A stretch of 64,000 bases of DNA from Vandiemenella viatica (lineage: Eukaryota; Arthropoda; Insecta; Orthoptera; Morabidae): positions 221,071,473-221,135,472 of the forward strand of contig JARYHS010011408.1 in NCBI GenBank assembly GCA_031002005.1, read 5' to 3'. Below are positions 10,827-20,270 of this stretch, piece after piece. The notes beneath the pieces were generated by a model that ran no database searches, was not told the origin of the DNA, and saw only the letters and a list, made by a program, of their open reading frames with translations. Position 1 is the stretch's first letter. Each line of letters opens with the position of its first letter. The translations under genes and the position numbers were made by a program.

Positions 10827-11310
10827 TATTAATATAAAACTAGAACACACACGAATTTACCGGAAAGGTAATTCGTTAAACAGTCTTAATGTCTGAGAAG
10901 GAATAATATCCCAGACGAGGGCCCTTTCTAATGGGAAAGCCGGATAACAAAGTACGTGAAGAAATACTGTTCCTACGTGATCGACATTTGTTGATCACAC
11001 AGTATTCATTAAATACAAGGAAAACAAGATTGATAGTTTCCTTCAAACTGAATCGTAAATCTCACTTCATCAGTTAGTAACGTTATTTACGCTTGTATCT
11101 TGAAAAGCAGCAACACACGTTTCAGCTAATTCCCACAGACCTGCGCGAGCTAGAGGTGTATTTTTCCGCGGAGCACAAGGTCACCTACTCAATTGGTCCG
11201 CAACTGGTGCTCCGCGACAAGGTGATACGTGTGCTGCGATATGAGGAATTAATCGCCAAATTATTAATTAATCATATTTTAGTTTCACGGTCCGCCAATT
11301 GTTACGTACT
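10827..11310. other. Unassigned block between RTE copies
   Basis: 484 bp without RTE similarity and without a convincing ORF. It has a perfect 10-bp inverted repeat CGCGGAGCAC (11167-11176) and GTGCTCCGCG (11207-11216), and a GTGATCGAC...GTTGATCAC pair near 10977. It could be flanking DNA captured with a 3' transduction or part of another element. It ends at the T-run of copy 3. Confidence 0.4.
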
Positions 11311-11347
11311 GTCTTTTTTTTTTTTTTTGCTGTCGTCAGTCTTTAGA

Positions 11348-11743
11348 CTAGTTTGATGCAATCCTCCATATCTTCCTATCCTGTGCTAACCTCTTCATTT
11401 CTACATACCCGTTACAAACCACGTCCTCAATTATCTGCTTCATATATTTTAATCTCTGTCTACCTCTACAGTTCTTACCTTCAAGTGTTCCCTCCACTAA
11501 CAAATTAACCAATCCAGGATGTCTCAAAATATGACCTACCAGCCTGTCTCTTCTTCCTGTAAGCTTCTTCCATAAACTTCTTTTCTCACCCATCATTTCC
11601 AAAACTCGTTCATTTCTTACTTTGTCTGTCCACCTAATTTTCAGCGTTCTTCTGTAGCACCATATTTCAAATGCTTCAAGTTTCTTTCTTTCCGGTAGTC
11701 CTAAAGTCCATGTTTCGCTACTGTAAAGTGCTGTGCTCCACAC
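11348..11743 (-). pseudogene. RTE-like ORF C-terminal block
   Basis: Encodes IWCYRRTLKIRWTDKVRNER and GEKRSLWKKLTGRRDRLVGH, then a CRGRQRLKYMKQI segment. This conserved tail follows the RT in this family and includes a Cys. A frameshift separates it from the RT piece upstream (minus strand). Confidence 0.85.
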
Positions 11744-11806
11744 ATAGAGTTTTAAGAAGTTCTTTCTAATTCCTAGATCAATATTTGAAACTAAAAGGTT
11801 TCTCTT

Positions 11807-12283
11807 TTACATGAAGGCTCTTTTTGCTAGTGCTATTCTGCTTTTAATGTTATTCCTGCATCGGCCATCGGTTGTAATTTTGCTTCCCAAGTAACAGAAC
11901 TCACTCACTTCTCCTATTGCATCCGATCCTATTTTTATATTTAATCTACTAGTATTGGTATCATTTCTGCTACATTTCATCACTTTTGTCTTACTTTGAT
12001 TTATATTCAGTCCAAAATCTTCCTTCAGTATTTTGTTCATGCTATTCAATAACATCTCAATATCCTCAGCCCTCTCTGCTAACAAGACAATGTCATCAGC
12101 AAATCTTAGCATACTGATTTTTTCTCCCTGACAACTTATGCCACATGGAAATTTTTCTTTTATTTTCTTCATTGCTTCTTCTACATACAAGTTGAATATT
12201 AACGGGGATAGACTACAACCTTGTCTCACACCCTTTTTAACTGATGCATGTCTCTCGTGATACTCTACTTTTATTATAGCCAA
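11807..12283 (-). pseudogene. RTE-like RT catalytic palm
   Basis: Contains KKGVRQGCSLSPLIFNLYVE, then MLRFADDIVLLAERAEDIE and LNINQSKTKVMKC, and YLGSKITTDG. The catalytic FADD box lies at 12092-12103 and is intact. This is the polymerase active site of a non-LTR reverse transcriptase. A break at about 12284-12299 separates it from the upstream RT part. Confidence 0.9.
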
Positions 12284-12299
12284 TTGATTCTTATATAGT

Positions 12300-12824
12300 T
12301 TATATTCTTCTATCTCGATACTTTAGACCTGTCTTAAACATCTTGTCCCACCTAACATTATCAAAAGCTTTTTCTAAATCAACAAATGCCATAAAAGTAT
12401 CTTTGTTTTTCTTGATCCGCCCTTCAAGTATTAATTTTAAAGCTAGAATTGCTTCCCTTGTACCGCGATTTTTCCTAAACCTAACTTGATCTTCACCTAC
12501 TATATCTTCTACCACCCTTTCCATTCTTCTGTATATTATTCTTGTCAGTGATTTTGAAGAATGTGATGTTAGCCTAATGGTGCGATAATTCTCACATTTG
12601 TCGGCTTGTGCTTTCTTTTCAAGTGTGAAGATGATGTTTTTATTAAAAGCAGTTGGAATTTCTCCTGTTTCATAACTTTTTGATATCAGCTTGAATAATC
12701 TTTCGATTCCATCCTCTCTTAGGGATTTAAGAAGTTCTGCAGGGATCTCATCAATTCCAATTGCCTTATTTGCTTTCAAGTCATTCAGAGCTTTATTAAA
12801 TTGTGTCCTCAAAACAGGATCCAC
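12300..12824 (-). pseudogene. RTE-like RT N-terminal part
   Basis: Contains LKANKAIGIDEIPAELLK, then EKKAQADKCENYRTIRLTSH and FMAFVDLEKAFDNVRWDKM. These are the template-grip, NYR..SL and DLEKAFD motifs; the catalytic Asp of DLEKAFD is kept. NYRTIRLTSH departs from the usual NYRPISL(L/T) at the P and S. Confidence 0.9.
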
Positions 12825-13409
12825 TAAGTCATCAATGTCGACATTACCTTCCTTTCCGTTACACTATTTGTTCAAGTCGTTCCCAACATACAGTTTCTCA
12901 ATGTATTCCTTCTATCGGTTAGCTCTGTCTTCTGGGTTTAAAAGAGGTTTCCCATCGGCAGCTTTAATGTTCATACCCCTTTTCTTCATTTCTCCAAAAT
13001 TCTGTTTGATCTTTCTACATGCAACATCTACTTTTCATACGACCATTTCCTTTTCTACTTCTTCACACTTCTCTTGTAGCCAATTTTCTTTTGCAATTTT
13101 GCATTTCCTATTTATATGATTTCTAAATTGCCTGTACTGTTCTCTTCCTGCTTCATCCTGAGAATTTTTGTACCTTCTCCTCTGATCCATCAGCTCCAAA
13201 ATTTCTTCTGTGATCCAAGGTTTTCGGGCAGCTTGTTCCCTAAGCCTAATGTTTCTTTACCAGCTTTCATTATTTCGGTCTTTAATGCATTCCATTCGTC
13301 CTCGGTTGAGCTCCTTTCAGAGTTACTTCTTAGACCTAAGTCTACCATTTCTGAAAATTTTTCTCTTGTGCTAGATTGTTTGAGTTTATTCACTTTCAGT
13401 CTGTTCTGC

Positions 13410-14090
13410 TTATACTGCTTCCTTATTCCTGAATCTCTGTTTGACCATGGTATAATCTAGCTGATATCTGTCTGTATCCCCAGGACGTTTCCAGGTGTAT
13501 ATTCTTCTTGCATGGTTCTTAAACAGTGTGTTTGCCACTAGTAGCTTACATCTTTCACAAAATTCTAGGAACCTGCTTCCTCGCTCATTTCTTTCTCCTA
13601 GACCAAAACTTCCTACAGTATTCCCCTCTTTTTCTTTTCTGACTGTCGCATTCCAATCGCCCATGATTATTAGATTTTCCTCCTCCTTCACATATTGGAC
13701 TAATTCTTCAATTGCAGCATATATTTTTTCTATTTCTTTATCATCTTCCTGTGACATTGTCATATACACTTGTACTAATGTGGTTGGGATGGTCTTAGTT
13801 TCTAACCTCATCAAAATAATCCTGTCACTAAACTGTTCATAATAACTCACCCGTTTTCCTACTTTCTTGTTCATTAAAAATCCTACACCAGTGACTCCAT
13901 TGACAGCTTGTGTGCTGATTATCCTTTGTTTCCCAGACCAGAAATCCTGTGCGTCCTTCCATTTAATCTCACTAATCCCAACGACATCTAACTTAAGTTG
14001 TTCCATCTCCCTTTTTAAGTTTTCTAACCTATCTGCCCTATTCAGACTTCTAACTTTCCACGCTCCGACTCGTAGAATATTTCTATCCAT
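13410..14090 (-). pseudogene. RTE-like endonuclease domain
   Basis: An open frame of 226 codons beginning MDRNILRVGAWKVRSLNRAD. It contains VVGISEIKWKD (the catalytic Glu block), NLIIMGDWNATVRKE, TWKRPGD and IDY/LDYTM-type blocks of the endonuclease/exonuclease/phosphatase fold. It would nick target DNA for target-primed reverse transcription. The ATG lies close to the 5' UTR, now separated by the LTR insertion 24 bp upstream. Confidence 0.9.
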
Positions 14091-14110
14091 TCTGATGACT
14101 TCTACCTGAG

Positions 14111-14114
14111 CAGT
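14111..14114. repeat. Target duplication CAGT, left
   Basis: CAGT directly before the left LTR. It is matched by CAGT at 18317-18320 directly after the right LTR, and both lie in RTE 5' UTR sequence. Confidence 0.85.
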
Positions 14115-14517
14115 TGTCGCATATAAATGATGTGACGGCGATCTTTGTAATTAAATAAATATATGAATATAGACTGTTCTTTTTAGTTATGTACTTTTAC
14201 AGTTTATTGATCTCATTTCTTTGTTTATCAATTCTCTGAACACCAATAACGATCACGCCTGTCCATATATTCCGAAGATTGTCAGGTTCGCCTTTCTACT
14301 CAAGATCTCTCTCAAATCAAATACAAGCTGCTGCCAAATCAATCTTTTACTTCGTTGTCTTCCCTACTCAACAATTCTCACCTCACTTCTTTTTTTTTTC
14401 TCAGAGAGCCTATCCTTAAAGCCTCTCTGGGCAAACAATATTAATCTTTGTATTCTTTTCTTTTTTTTTTCTTTATATATAAATCATTTTAACTTTTTAA
14501 TCTACTACTATGTCACA
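14115..14517 (-). repeat. 3' LTR (left on + strand)
   Basis: 403 bp, starting TGTCGCATAT and ending ATGTCACA on the plus strand. It aligns over its whole length with 17905-18316. Differences are mainly small indels: an ATGA insertion near 17950, length changes in T-runs, and a TT/TTTT change. Confidence 0.93.
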
Positions 14518-14535
14518 ACCCCTCCCAAAATGTTC
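14518..14535 (-). promoter_or_regulatory. Polypurine tract
   Basis: On the minus strand the sequence just before the 3' LTR is TTTTGGGAGGGGT, a purine run placed where plus-strand DNA synthesis is primed. Confidence 0.7.
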
Positions 14536-15537
14536 CTCATTTTTTTGTTGATTACAAATGAACAAGAAAATGGGGAAAATTTTCTCAATGGCAACGTCGT
14601 TATTGGTATTGAGGTTTTAAAATTTTTGTACAAAATATTAACAAGCTTTGCTTACTCTAAATGAACATCAATTTTACATTAAAAAAAACATAACAAATGA
14701 ACAATAACAAAAACAAAGTCCTGTCATGTGTCGTCACACTTCTCATAGAATTTATATAATAATGACACAAATGCTTAGGCTACTTTTCAAAAGCTAGACC
14801 ATTATTGCCATAGGTGCACGCGTTTTCCCGATGCACAGTGATGTGATGTCGAAAAAAAGGCGGCACTCACTGTCCACAATAGCTCAAAGTCTGTGAACAT
14901 ACACAAGTAACACAAAACAAAAAATTAGTGTAGATAAACTATCTACCTTGAAGGTAGTGTGTACATACAATAAAATATTCATAGTTATATTCTCCATTGT
15001 TGTTGTTACATTCATATCGGCTAATTATATAAGTGAGATAAATATTCTCTTTGTCTTTAATCAGTTTATAACAGTAAAACAACTTGTCTTGATACTTTTT
15101 ATACATATACATCATAATGTGGCTTTTAAAAAAAATTCAACACAATTTGCGTAGACAATTGATACTACTCTTTTAATGAGTCACAGTTCACATAACCTTC
15201 CTATGCATAATCAATATCTTTACAGAAGAGAAATCTTTGGTATTTTTAACCATTAGCAGTAAATATTCTTTACCTTAAAACAATTATAGGCCTACCATAT
15301 TCACATTTCATTACTAATAATATTACTTTTAGCATTCTTTCTTTGTTCACTCTATCATTATCAATATTTCTTTAAATCAATGACCTTCTGTGGGTTCCCC
15401 AAACTTTATCTCTTCCCAGTTCCTCTGTATTCCTTACCTACGATAACAATTACTACACTTAATATGTGCATTACCAGAAAGGACAATCAGTAACTATCAC
15501 TGCTAAAATAAAGAACACATTTGACCTTACAATAACA

Positions 15538-16986
15538 CTAAAATTGTTCATAATAAAAATATGGTATGAAAACCTTTGCCAAAATAACCTGTACATAAGA
15601 TGAGGCAGCGAGTTTTATCGCCCCTCTAAGACAATGAAAATGTTTCTTACGGCTTTTCCAGCCTTTCTTTGCAAAATCATTCCAAAATAGGAGAAGCTTT
15701 TTCAAAAGTACAATTTTTTGCATCATACAAAATTTTGGTATTATTTGCACAAAAGCACAATAAACCTTCTGACTTCTAATAGTAATTGAAGCATAGTTCT
15801 TTTTCAGACAATCACGATTCATTAACACAAGCATATCATTCATAACACCACCCATCATTAAAAGATCAACTCCATTTAACATAGGCCTATCCCTTTTCTT
15901 TGAAACCTTTACTCCAATCACACAATCATTCATTAAAACATCAACTCCATTTAACATATCACTTTTCTTTGAAACATTTACTCCAATCACACCATCATTC
16001 ATTAAAACATCAACTCCATTTAACATATCACTTTTCTTTGAAACATTTACTCCAATCACACCATCATTCATTAAAACATCAACTCCATTTAATATATCAC
16101 TTTTCTTTGAAACATTTACTCCAATCACACCATCATTCATTAAAGTCTCATCCTCATTCAAAATATCATTAGTCATTAAAAGATTTACTTGATTCAAATC
16201 ATCATATTTCATTGACACATCAACTCCATACATATCATTATTAACTGAAGCCACTACTAAATTTGAAATAGTATTATTCTCTCTGGTTTTATCTAACTCA
16301 TTTATTTGTTTTTGAACCTTCGCAAAATGAATGTTAACGTGTTGACAGTGTGAGTCAACTTTATGAGTGATGTTTGCTTCAAAATGAACCATTTTGTTTT
16401 GGATTACTTGAGTACTGTGTTTACATTCTTTTTCATATGTTTGTGGGTTAGTATCCAAAGCAGACATTCGATGGTGTAAATGTGATGTTACATCTGTGTA
16501 AGCCTGTATTTGGGAAGCTAGGTAGGAAAGCTTTGTACCCAACTCAGCCTTGATATCTGTTGAGAAAGTGTCAAATTGGGAATCTAATTTAGTGTTAAAA
16601 GCTTCAAATTGGGAATCTAGAGCCTTAAATTGTGAACACATCATACTCATCAGGAGGCGTAATTGAGTATTTATCTCTTCTGAATGGCTAGTTGGCTGAG
16701 TACTACAACATGGTGCCTGACTGGCTTGTGGGGGGCAGTCTGTGTATAACTCATTTGGGCTAAACCCTAAAAACTCATTCTCAGAAGATGCTCCAGAATG
16801 CACAATGTTTTCCGGCAAAGAAATACTGTCTGTTTGGTTTATTGGTCCCAGAAATTGTGTGCCTATTGGATCAATAACAACTACATTGCTGCAAGGCAGC
16901 AAAGGTGGTTCTGCCTCCAATGTGGTAGGCAAATGTGGAGCCTCAACATGTGACAATGTATTCTGTGGAAAATTCACTTCGTCCAT
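15538..16986 (-). CDS. Gag-like protein of LTR retrotransposon, 482 aa
   Basis: An intact ORF starting MDEVNFPQNTLSHVEAPH. Residues 1-100 are acidic and Pro/Ser-rich. Residues about 105-240 are predicted helical coiled coil (LDSQFEAFNTKLDSQFDTF; KVDSHCQHVNIHFAKVQKQI). Residues about 270-375 are tandem 23-residue repeats (GVIGVNVSKKSDMLNGVDVL). The C-terminus is basic and hydrophobic with several Cys. There is no CCHC knuckle and no protease or RT. Position between PBS and PPT implies a gag or structural role; the coiled coil could mediate particle or partner binding. This is an inference, and I cannot name a family. Confidence 0.65.
   Translation of the reverse strand: MDEVNFPQNTLSHVEAPHLPTTLEAEPPLLPCSNVVVIDPIGTQFLGPINQTDSISLPENIVHSGASSENEFLGFSPNELYTDCPPQASQAPCCSTQPTSHSEEINTQLRLLMSMMCSQFKALDSQFEAFNTKLDSQFDTFSTDIKAELGTKLSYLASQIQAYTDVTSHLHHRMSALDTNPQTYEKECKHSTQVIQNKMVHFEANITHKVDSHCQHVNIHFAKVQKQINELDKTRENNTISNLVVASVNNDMYGVDVSMKYDDLNQVNLLMTNDILNEDETLMNDGVIGVNVSKKSDILNGVDVLMNDGVIGVNVSKKSDMLNGVDVLMNDGVIGVNVSKKSDMLNGVDVLMNDCVIGVKVSKKRDRPMLNGVDLLMMGGVMNDMLVLMNRDCLKKNYASITIRSQKVYCAFVQIIPKFCMMQKIVLLKKLLLFWNDFAKKGWKSRKKHFHCLRGAIKLAASSYVQVILAKVFIPYFYYEQF
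15840..16160 (-). repeat. In-frame 69-bp tandem repeats in gag-like ORF
   Basis: The TGAAAC mark falls at 15901, 15970, 16039 and 16108, exactly 69 bp apart. This encodes a 23-residue unit (VLMNDGVIGVNVSKKSDMLN core). There are about four good units with diverged edges on both sides. The near identity suggests recent unequal exchange, and 69 being a multiple of three keeps the frame. Confidence 0.95.
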
Positions 16987-17885
16987 GATCGGTCAGTCTT
17001 AGAGCCAAAATTATCGAAACAAGATCAATATCTAGTTTGCTTGTAGCAAACACAACAGAAATCCACAATATTGTAATTTCACAATTGAGAAAAAGGAAAA
17101 AAATAACTAGTCTAAAACTAAATTTATCACTGTAAAGTCAAAACTTTTTTTTCACAGTATTAGTGTTTTCATAAAATACAATATTCGCTTGTGCCAAACA
17201 ATAAGCTGCGGCGCTTAGCGACGAAAAACGCTTTGAGCAAACTAGGGAGAAAGTAAACACTATCTCCGATCGTATAAACAAGTTTTACTAACAGGAATGA
17301 TATTGCTTAGTAAGTTAATTATGAAGTACACAAAAGAGATATTAACGCAAAGAAGAATGGTTCTTAATCACGTATTTGTAAGAAATATTTTGTAGGCGCA
17401 TCTAATAGTTTTTCGTCTGCCGAAATTTATGTTCCGCCAAACTTATGTTTGGTATTTTTGAGTACACTCATATGACGAAATCGGCATAATCAATAAAATT
17501 GCAAGGATATTGAACAGTTTTCAGTGTGAGAAAACGTCAAAAAGATCTAAGAAGACATCACACGCGATAAACACAACCTCTCAATTTTCACGTTATCGAA
17601 TTTATGTTAACATGCCAAAATTAAAATGTAAACTTAGCTTTAATGTTTCTCGTGTTGTTCTGCGTCGCAGTATATTTACTCCGCTGGTTCCAATGTCGTG
17701 TTCAGTGACAGGAATTCTCACCACGATGCGATGTTGCACTCAGCTGCAGCTGGTCAGCTGACTGTAGGCTGGTTTTGTAGATTCGCGCTAGATGACGCAC
17801 AGGAGAATATGTTGATCTTCTTTTTCAGGTTTACCAACTTAATGATGTTCAATCTTGACGTAGAAAGTAATCGCTGTGCGGTTAC

Positions 17886-17904
17886 GGTCCTCACTAAGTC
17901 GCCA
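17886..17904 (-). promoter_or_regulatory. Primer binding site
   Basis: Directly after the 5' LTR on the minus strand the sequence is TGGCGACTTAGTGAGGACC. It starts TGG, the complement of a tRNA CCA end. TGGCGAC-type sites are used by several gypsy-group elements with tRNA-Arg; the exact tRNA is inferred. Confidence 0.7.
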
Positions 17905-18316
17905 TGTCGCATATAAATGATGTGACGGCGATCTTTGTAATTAAATAAATGAATATGAATATAGACTGTTCTTTTTAGTTATGTACTTTTACAGTTTATT
18001 GATCTCATTTCTTTGTTTATCAATTCTCTGAACACCAATAACGATCACGCCTGTCCATATATTCCGAAGATTGTCAGGTTCGCCTTTCTACTCAAGATCT
18101 CTCTCAAATCAAATACAAGCTGCTGCCAAATCAATCTTTTACTTTTCGTTGTTCTTCCCTACTCAACAATTCTCACCTCACTTCTCTTTTTTTCTCAGAG
18201 AGCCTATCCTTTTAAAGCCTCTCTGGGCAAACAATATTAATCTTTGTATTCTTTTCTTTTATTCTTTTCTTTATATATATAAATCATTTTAATTTTTAAT
18301 CTACTACTATGTCACA
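17905..18316 (-). repeat. 5' LTR (right on + strand)
   Basis: 412 bp, TG...CA, nearly identical to 14115-14517. It should contain the promoter of the element. Followed by CAGT at 18317-18320. Confidence 0.93.
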
Positions 18317-18320
18317 CAGT

Positions 18321-18700
18321 CCCCTACTGGAGATCCGATTGGGGGACTATTTTACCTCCGGAATATTTTACCCAGGAAGAAGCCATCATGATATATGTAA
18401 TTTGAGATGATTACATGTCCTTGGGATACCCTTTGGGTCTTTAATGTGGTGGTTTCCCATTGCCTTCTGCATCCCAGTGCCATTGATCATTTCTGATTCA
18501 TCCGCCTCTAGGAGCCGTTTCCAACCCCAAGGGAAAGAGGTTGCCTTGAACTGCTCCCCGCTCTTCCGCCCTCCTTTTGGAGGCTGTTGGCAAGTAGTGG
18601 GTGACTCCTTATACCGGCAATCTTTCAGTCACCAGAGCCTCATCCGTGCAAACAGGGTGCACCACATAAAGGAGTGATTGACATTTGGTTGGAAAAGGCT
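18321..18700 (-). mobile_element. RTE-like LINE 5' UTR
   Basis: GC-richer sequence that continues the RTE-like element beyond the LTR insertion, ending (minus-strand 5' end) at 18700 next to the GCAGATGACAT duplication. No ORF of note. Its assignment rests on position and on the two sets of target duplications. Confidence 0.75.
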
Positions 18701-18837
18701 GCAGATGACATAATGCTAAATAAAAGGATCAAAATGATAGAGGACTGTAAACAGCTGCGGTGTGATCTGGACAGGATATCCTAGTTGGGTTGGTAAACAT
18801 GGGATGAAGATAAATGCAAAGTAGAGTCAGCTTATTA
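18701..18837 (+). pseudogene. Host LINE RT resumed after FADD
   Basis: Reads ADD-IMLNKRIKMIEDCKQ and DLDRIS, the region that follows the FADD box in CR1/Jockey RTs, where an EDC..LQ..LD pattern is normal. Joined to 9061-9077 at the duplicated GCAGATGACAT, it restores continuous RT order. Cut again at 18837 by a MITE. Confidence 0.85.
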
Positions 18838-19228
18838 GGGAGCGCGCATAAACCACGAATCTCCATTTAGGCCTCCTGTGATCCCCCCCCCCCTCCCACA
18901 TAGCCTTACGTGCCTTTTGCCTCTAACCACCCTCCCCTCCACATTGCACGTAGCTTTTTTCCCTTTTGATTCCAGAAGACATTTTGTACTGTTTTCTCTT
19001 GTCAGACGATTGTACATACGGAGATAATTAACTGAGGGAAATAAATATTCACATTCTGTTGTGCGTTCTGTTCCTCATTTTAACTGTGAAAAATGTTATG
19101 AAAGGAAAGCTATGTGGCCTGGTTCAGAACCCCCCCCCCCCCCATCCTCCCACGTAGTGTAGCATAGCCTTCCAGCCAACCCCTTCCCCCCTCCCCTGGA
19201 CCGTGCCACGTAGTTTTTGCTCGCTCCC
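18838..19228. mobile_element. MITE with GGGAGCG termini and TTA duplication
   Basis: 391 bp. It starts GGGAGCGCGCATAAACCACG and its reverse complement starts GGGAGCGAGCAAAAACTACG, so the inverted ends are about 20 bp with a few mismatches. TTA flanks both sides (18835-18837 and 19229-19231). A TTA duplication fits PIF/Harbinger, but other families are possible. Inner arms contain long C-runs (near 18887 and 19131). Non-coding. Confidence 0.7.
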
Positions 19229-19266
19229 TTAGACAAACATATAAAAAAACTAAAGGTTATTATTAT

Positions 19267-19826
19267 TATTCCACGATTCACTAAATGTGTGTGGCGGAGG
19301 GTGCATTGCACCTATCGAAAAGGGTGATGCTTTGGAAGGGATATGCGGGATATGGCAGGAGGCGCCCATGGGCTATTGTGAGGAACCATCCCAGCATTCG
19401 CCTGGAGTGATCTGGGAAAACAATGGAAAACCCAGATCAGGATGGTCGGAGTGCTGTATCGAAATCTACTCCTGTCGGATTATAAGTTTACTCACCCGGT
19501 AAATCCTTTCTATTCCATTCCCTGATCGCTCGTGGGAAAAATGAGTACAGAAATGAATCGGTTCTGGCCCTGATTTCTCTTATCTTACATTCACAGTCAT
19601 TCCGAGATATGAATGTTGCTGGTAGCAATATTTTCTGGATGTCATTCCAAAATACGTTAGTCGTGAATTTTTCAATTAGCTTCCGTTGAGAGCACTGCCT
19701 TTGGTGTTCCAGGTCTTCCCAACCTAACTCCTTCAACATCGCACTTACGCTTTCCCTCCAACTATATATACCTGTCACAAATCGGGCGGCTCTTCTTTGG
19801 ACCTTCTCTAATGCCTCCATTAACCC
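19267..19826 (-). mobile_element. LINE 3' fragment with SINE-like 3' UTR
   Basis: The minus-strand frame (19488-19820) reads LEKVQRRAARFVTGIYSWRE, LKELGWEDLEHQRQ and IREWNRKDLPGE, the C-terminal end of a Jockey/CR1-group ORF2. Its 3' UTR contains, near 19378-19445, a block about 80% like the SINE central domain. It then ends in a (TAA)n-type tail at 19266. It is 5' truncated and lies inside the host LINE. Confidence 0.8.
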
Positions 19827-19829
19827 CTT

Positions 19830-20216
19830 TTGATGGGGACCCCATACTTGGATTGTATGAGAACAGTAAAGGAACTGGGTTACAAAACTTTGGTCAGACC
19901 ATTGTTTAAATATGATAGTGTAGTATGGGACTCACATTTTGAGTATCAAATACAGGAGAAGGTGCAGAAAAGGGCTGCTAGATTTGTTTATGGAAATTGC
20001 CACAAAACACAATCAGTAATAGAGATGATAAAAGAGCTGGGAATGGGATTCATTGGAATACAGGAGGAGGGTGAAGAGGGTCATGGGATTGTACAAGGTG
20101 TATATTGGAGATGAGTCATGGAAAAATATTGGTGTAAGAATTAAACATAATGCTTGAAAGGATAAAGATGACCATGACCACATGCTGGCACTTGATTTCA
20201 GGCACGTGGGTGTAGG

Positions 20217-20270
<54 letters not shown>

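Larger units (their letters stand above)
11311..14114 (-). mobile_element. RTE-like LINE, longest copy (3' and coding part)
   Basis: A near-complete RTE-like element read on the minus strand. Order from 5': endonuclease (13410-14090), linker (about 12825-13393), RT fingers and palm (12300-12824), catalytic palm (11807-12283), C-terminal block (11348-11743), 3' UTR and poly-A. Its 5' UTR is displaced to 18321-18700 by the LTR retrotransposon. The single ORF is broken by several frameshifts and stops. Confidence 0.88.
14115..18316 (-). mobile_element. Non-autonomous LTR retrotransposon with gag-like ORF only
   Basis: 4202 bp. Two near-identical direct LTRs (14115-14517 and 17905-18316), each TG...CA, are flanked by a CAGT duplication. 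Transcription runs on the minus strand: the PBS follows the right LTR, a purine run precedes the left LTR, and one gag-like ORF lies between. There is no protease, RT, RNase H or integrase, so it must borrow these functions. It splits the 5' UTR of the RTE-like element. High LTR similarity, with a few indels, points to fairly recent insertion. Confidence 0.92.
9080..18700 (-). mobile_element. RTE-like LINE cluster inserted at host FADD box
   Basis: Flanked by the 11-bp direct repeat GCAGATGACAT at 9069-9079 and 18701-18711. On the minus strand the 5' end is at 18700 and the 3' T-run (poly-A on the minus strand) is at 9080. Without the LTR element the longest copy (11311-14114 plus 18321-18700) is about 3.2 kb, a usual length for RTE elements. 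Two further 3'-end copies stand in tandem at 9080-10018 and 10019-10826, and 10827-11310 is unrelated. The target duplication fits only the outermost ends. The protein resembles endonuclease-reverse transcriptases often annotated in insects as RTE-like or 'craniofacial development protein 2-like'. Confidence 0.85.

Noticed and set aside
12691..13842. Plus-strand ORFs at 12691, 13116 and 13495
   Set aside because: Antisense to well-supported RTE-like coding sequence; F/S/L-rich composition typical of antisense frames.
15900..16172. His/Ser/Leu-rich plus-strand ORF with repeats
   Set aside because: Shadow of the 69-bp repeats in the minus-strand gag-like ORF.
14115..18316. Endogenous virus with envelope gene
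   Set aside because: There is no pol or env frame; only LTRs and a gag-like ORF are present.
19287..19502. Cys/Gly-rich plus-strand ORF resembling a secreted peptide
   Set aside because: Antisense to the 3' UTR of a LINE fragment; no signal peptide.
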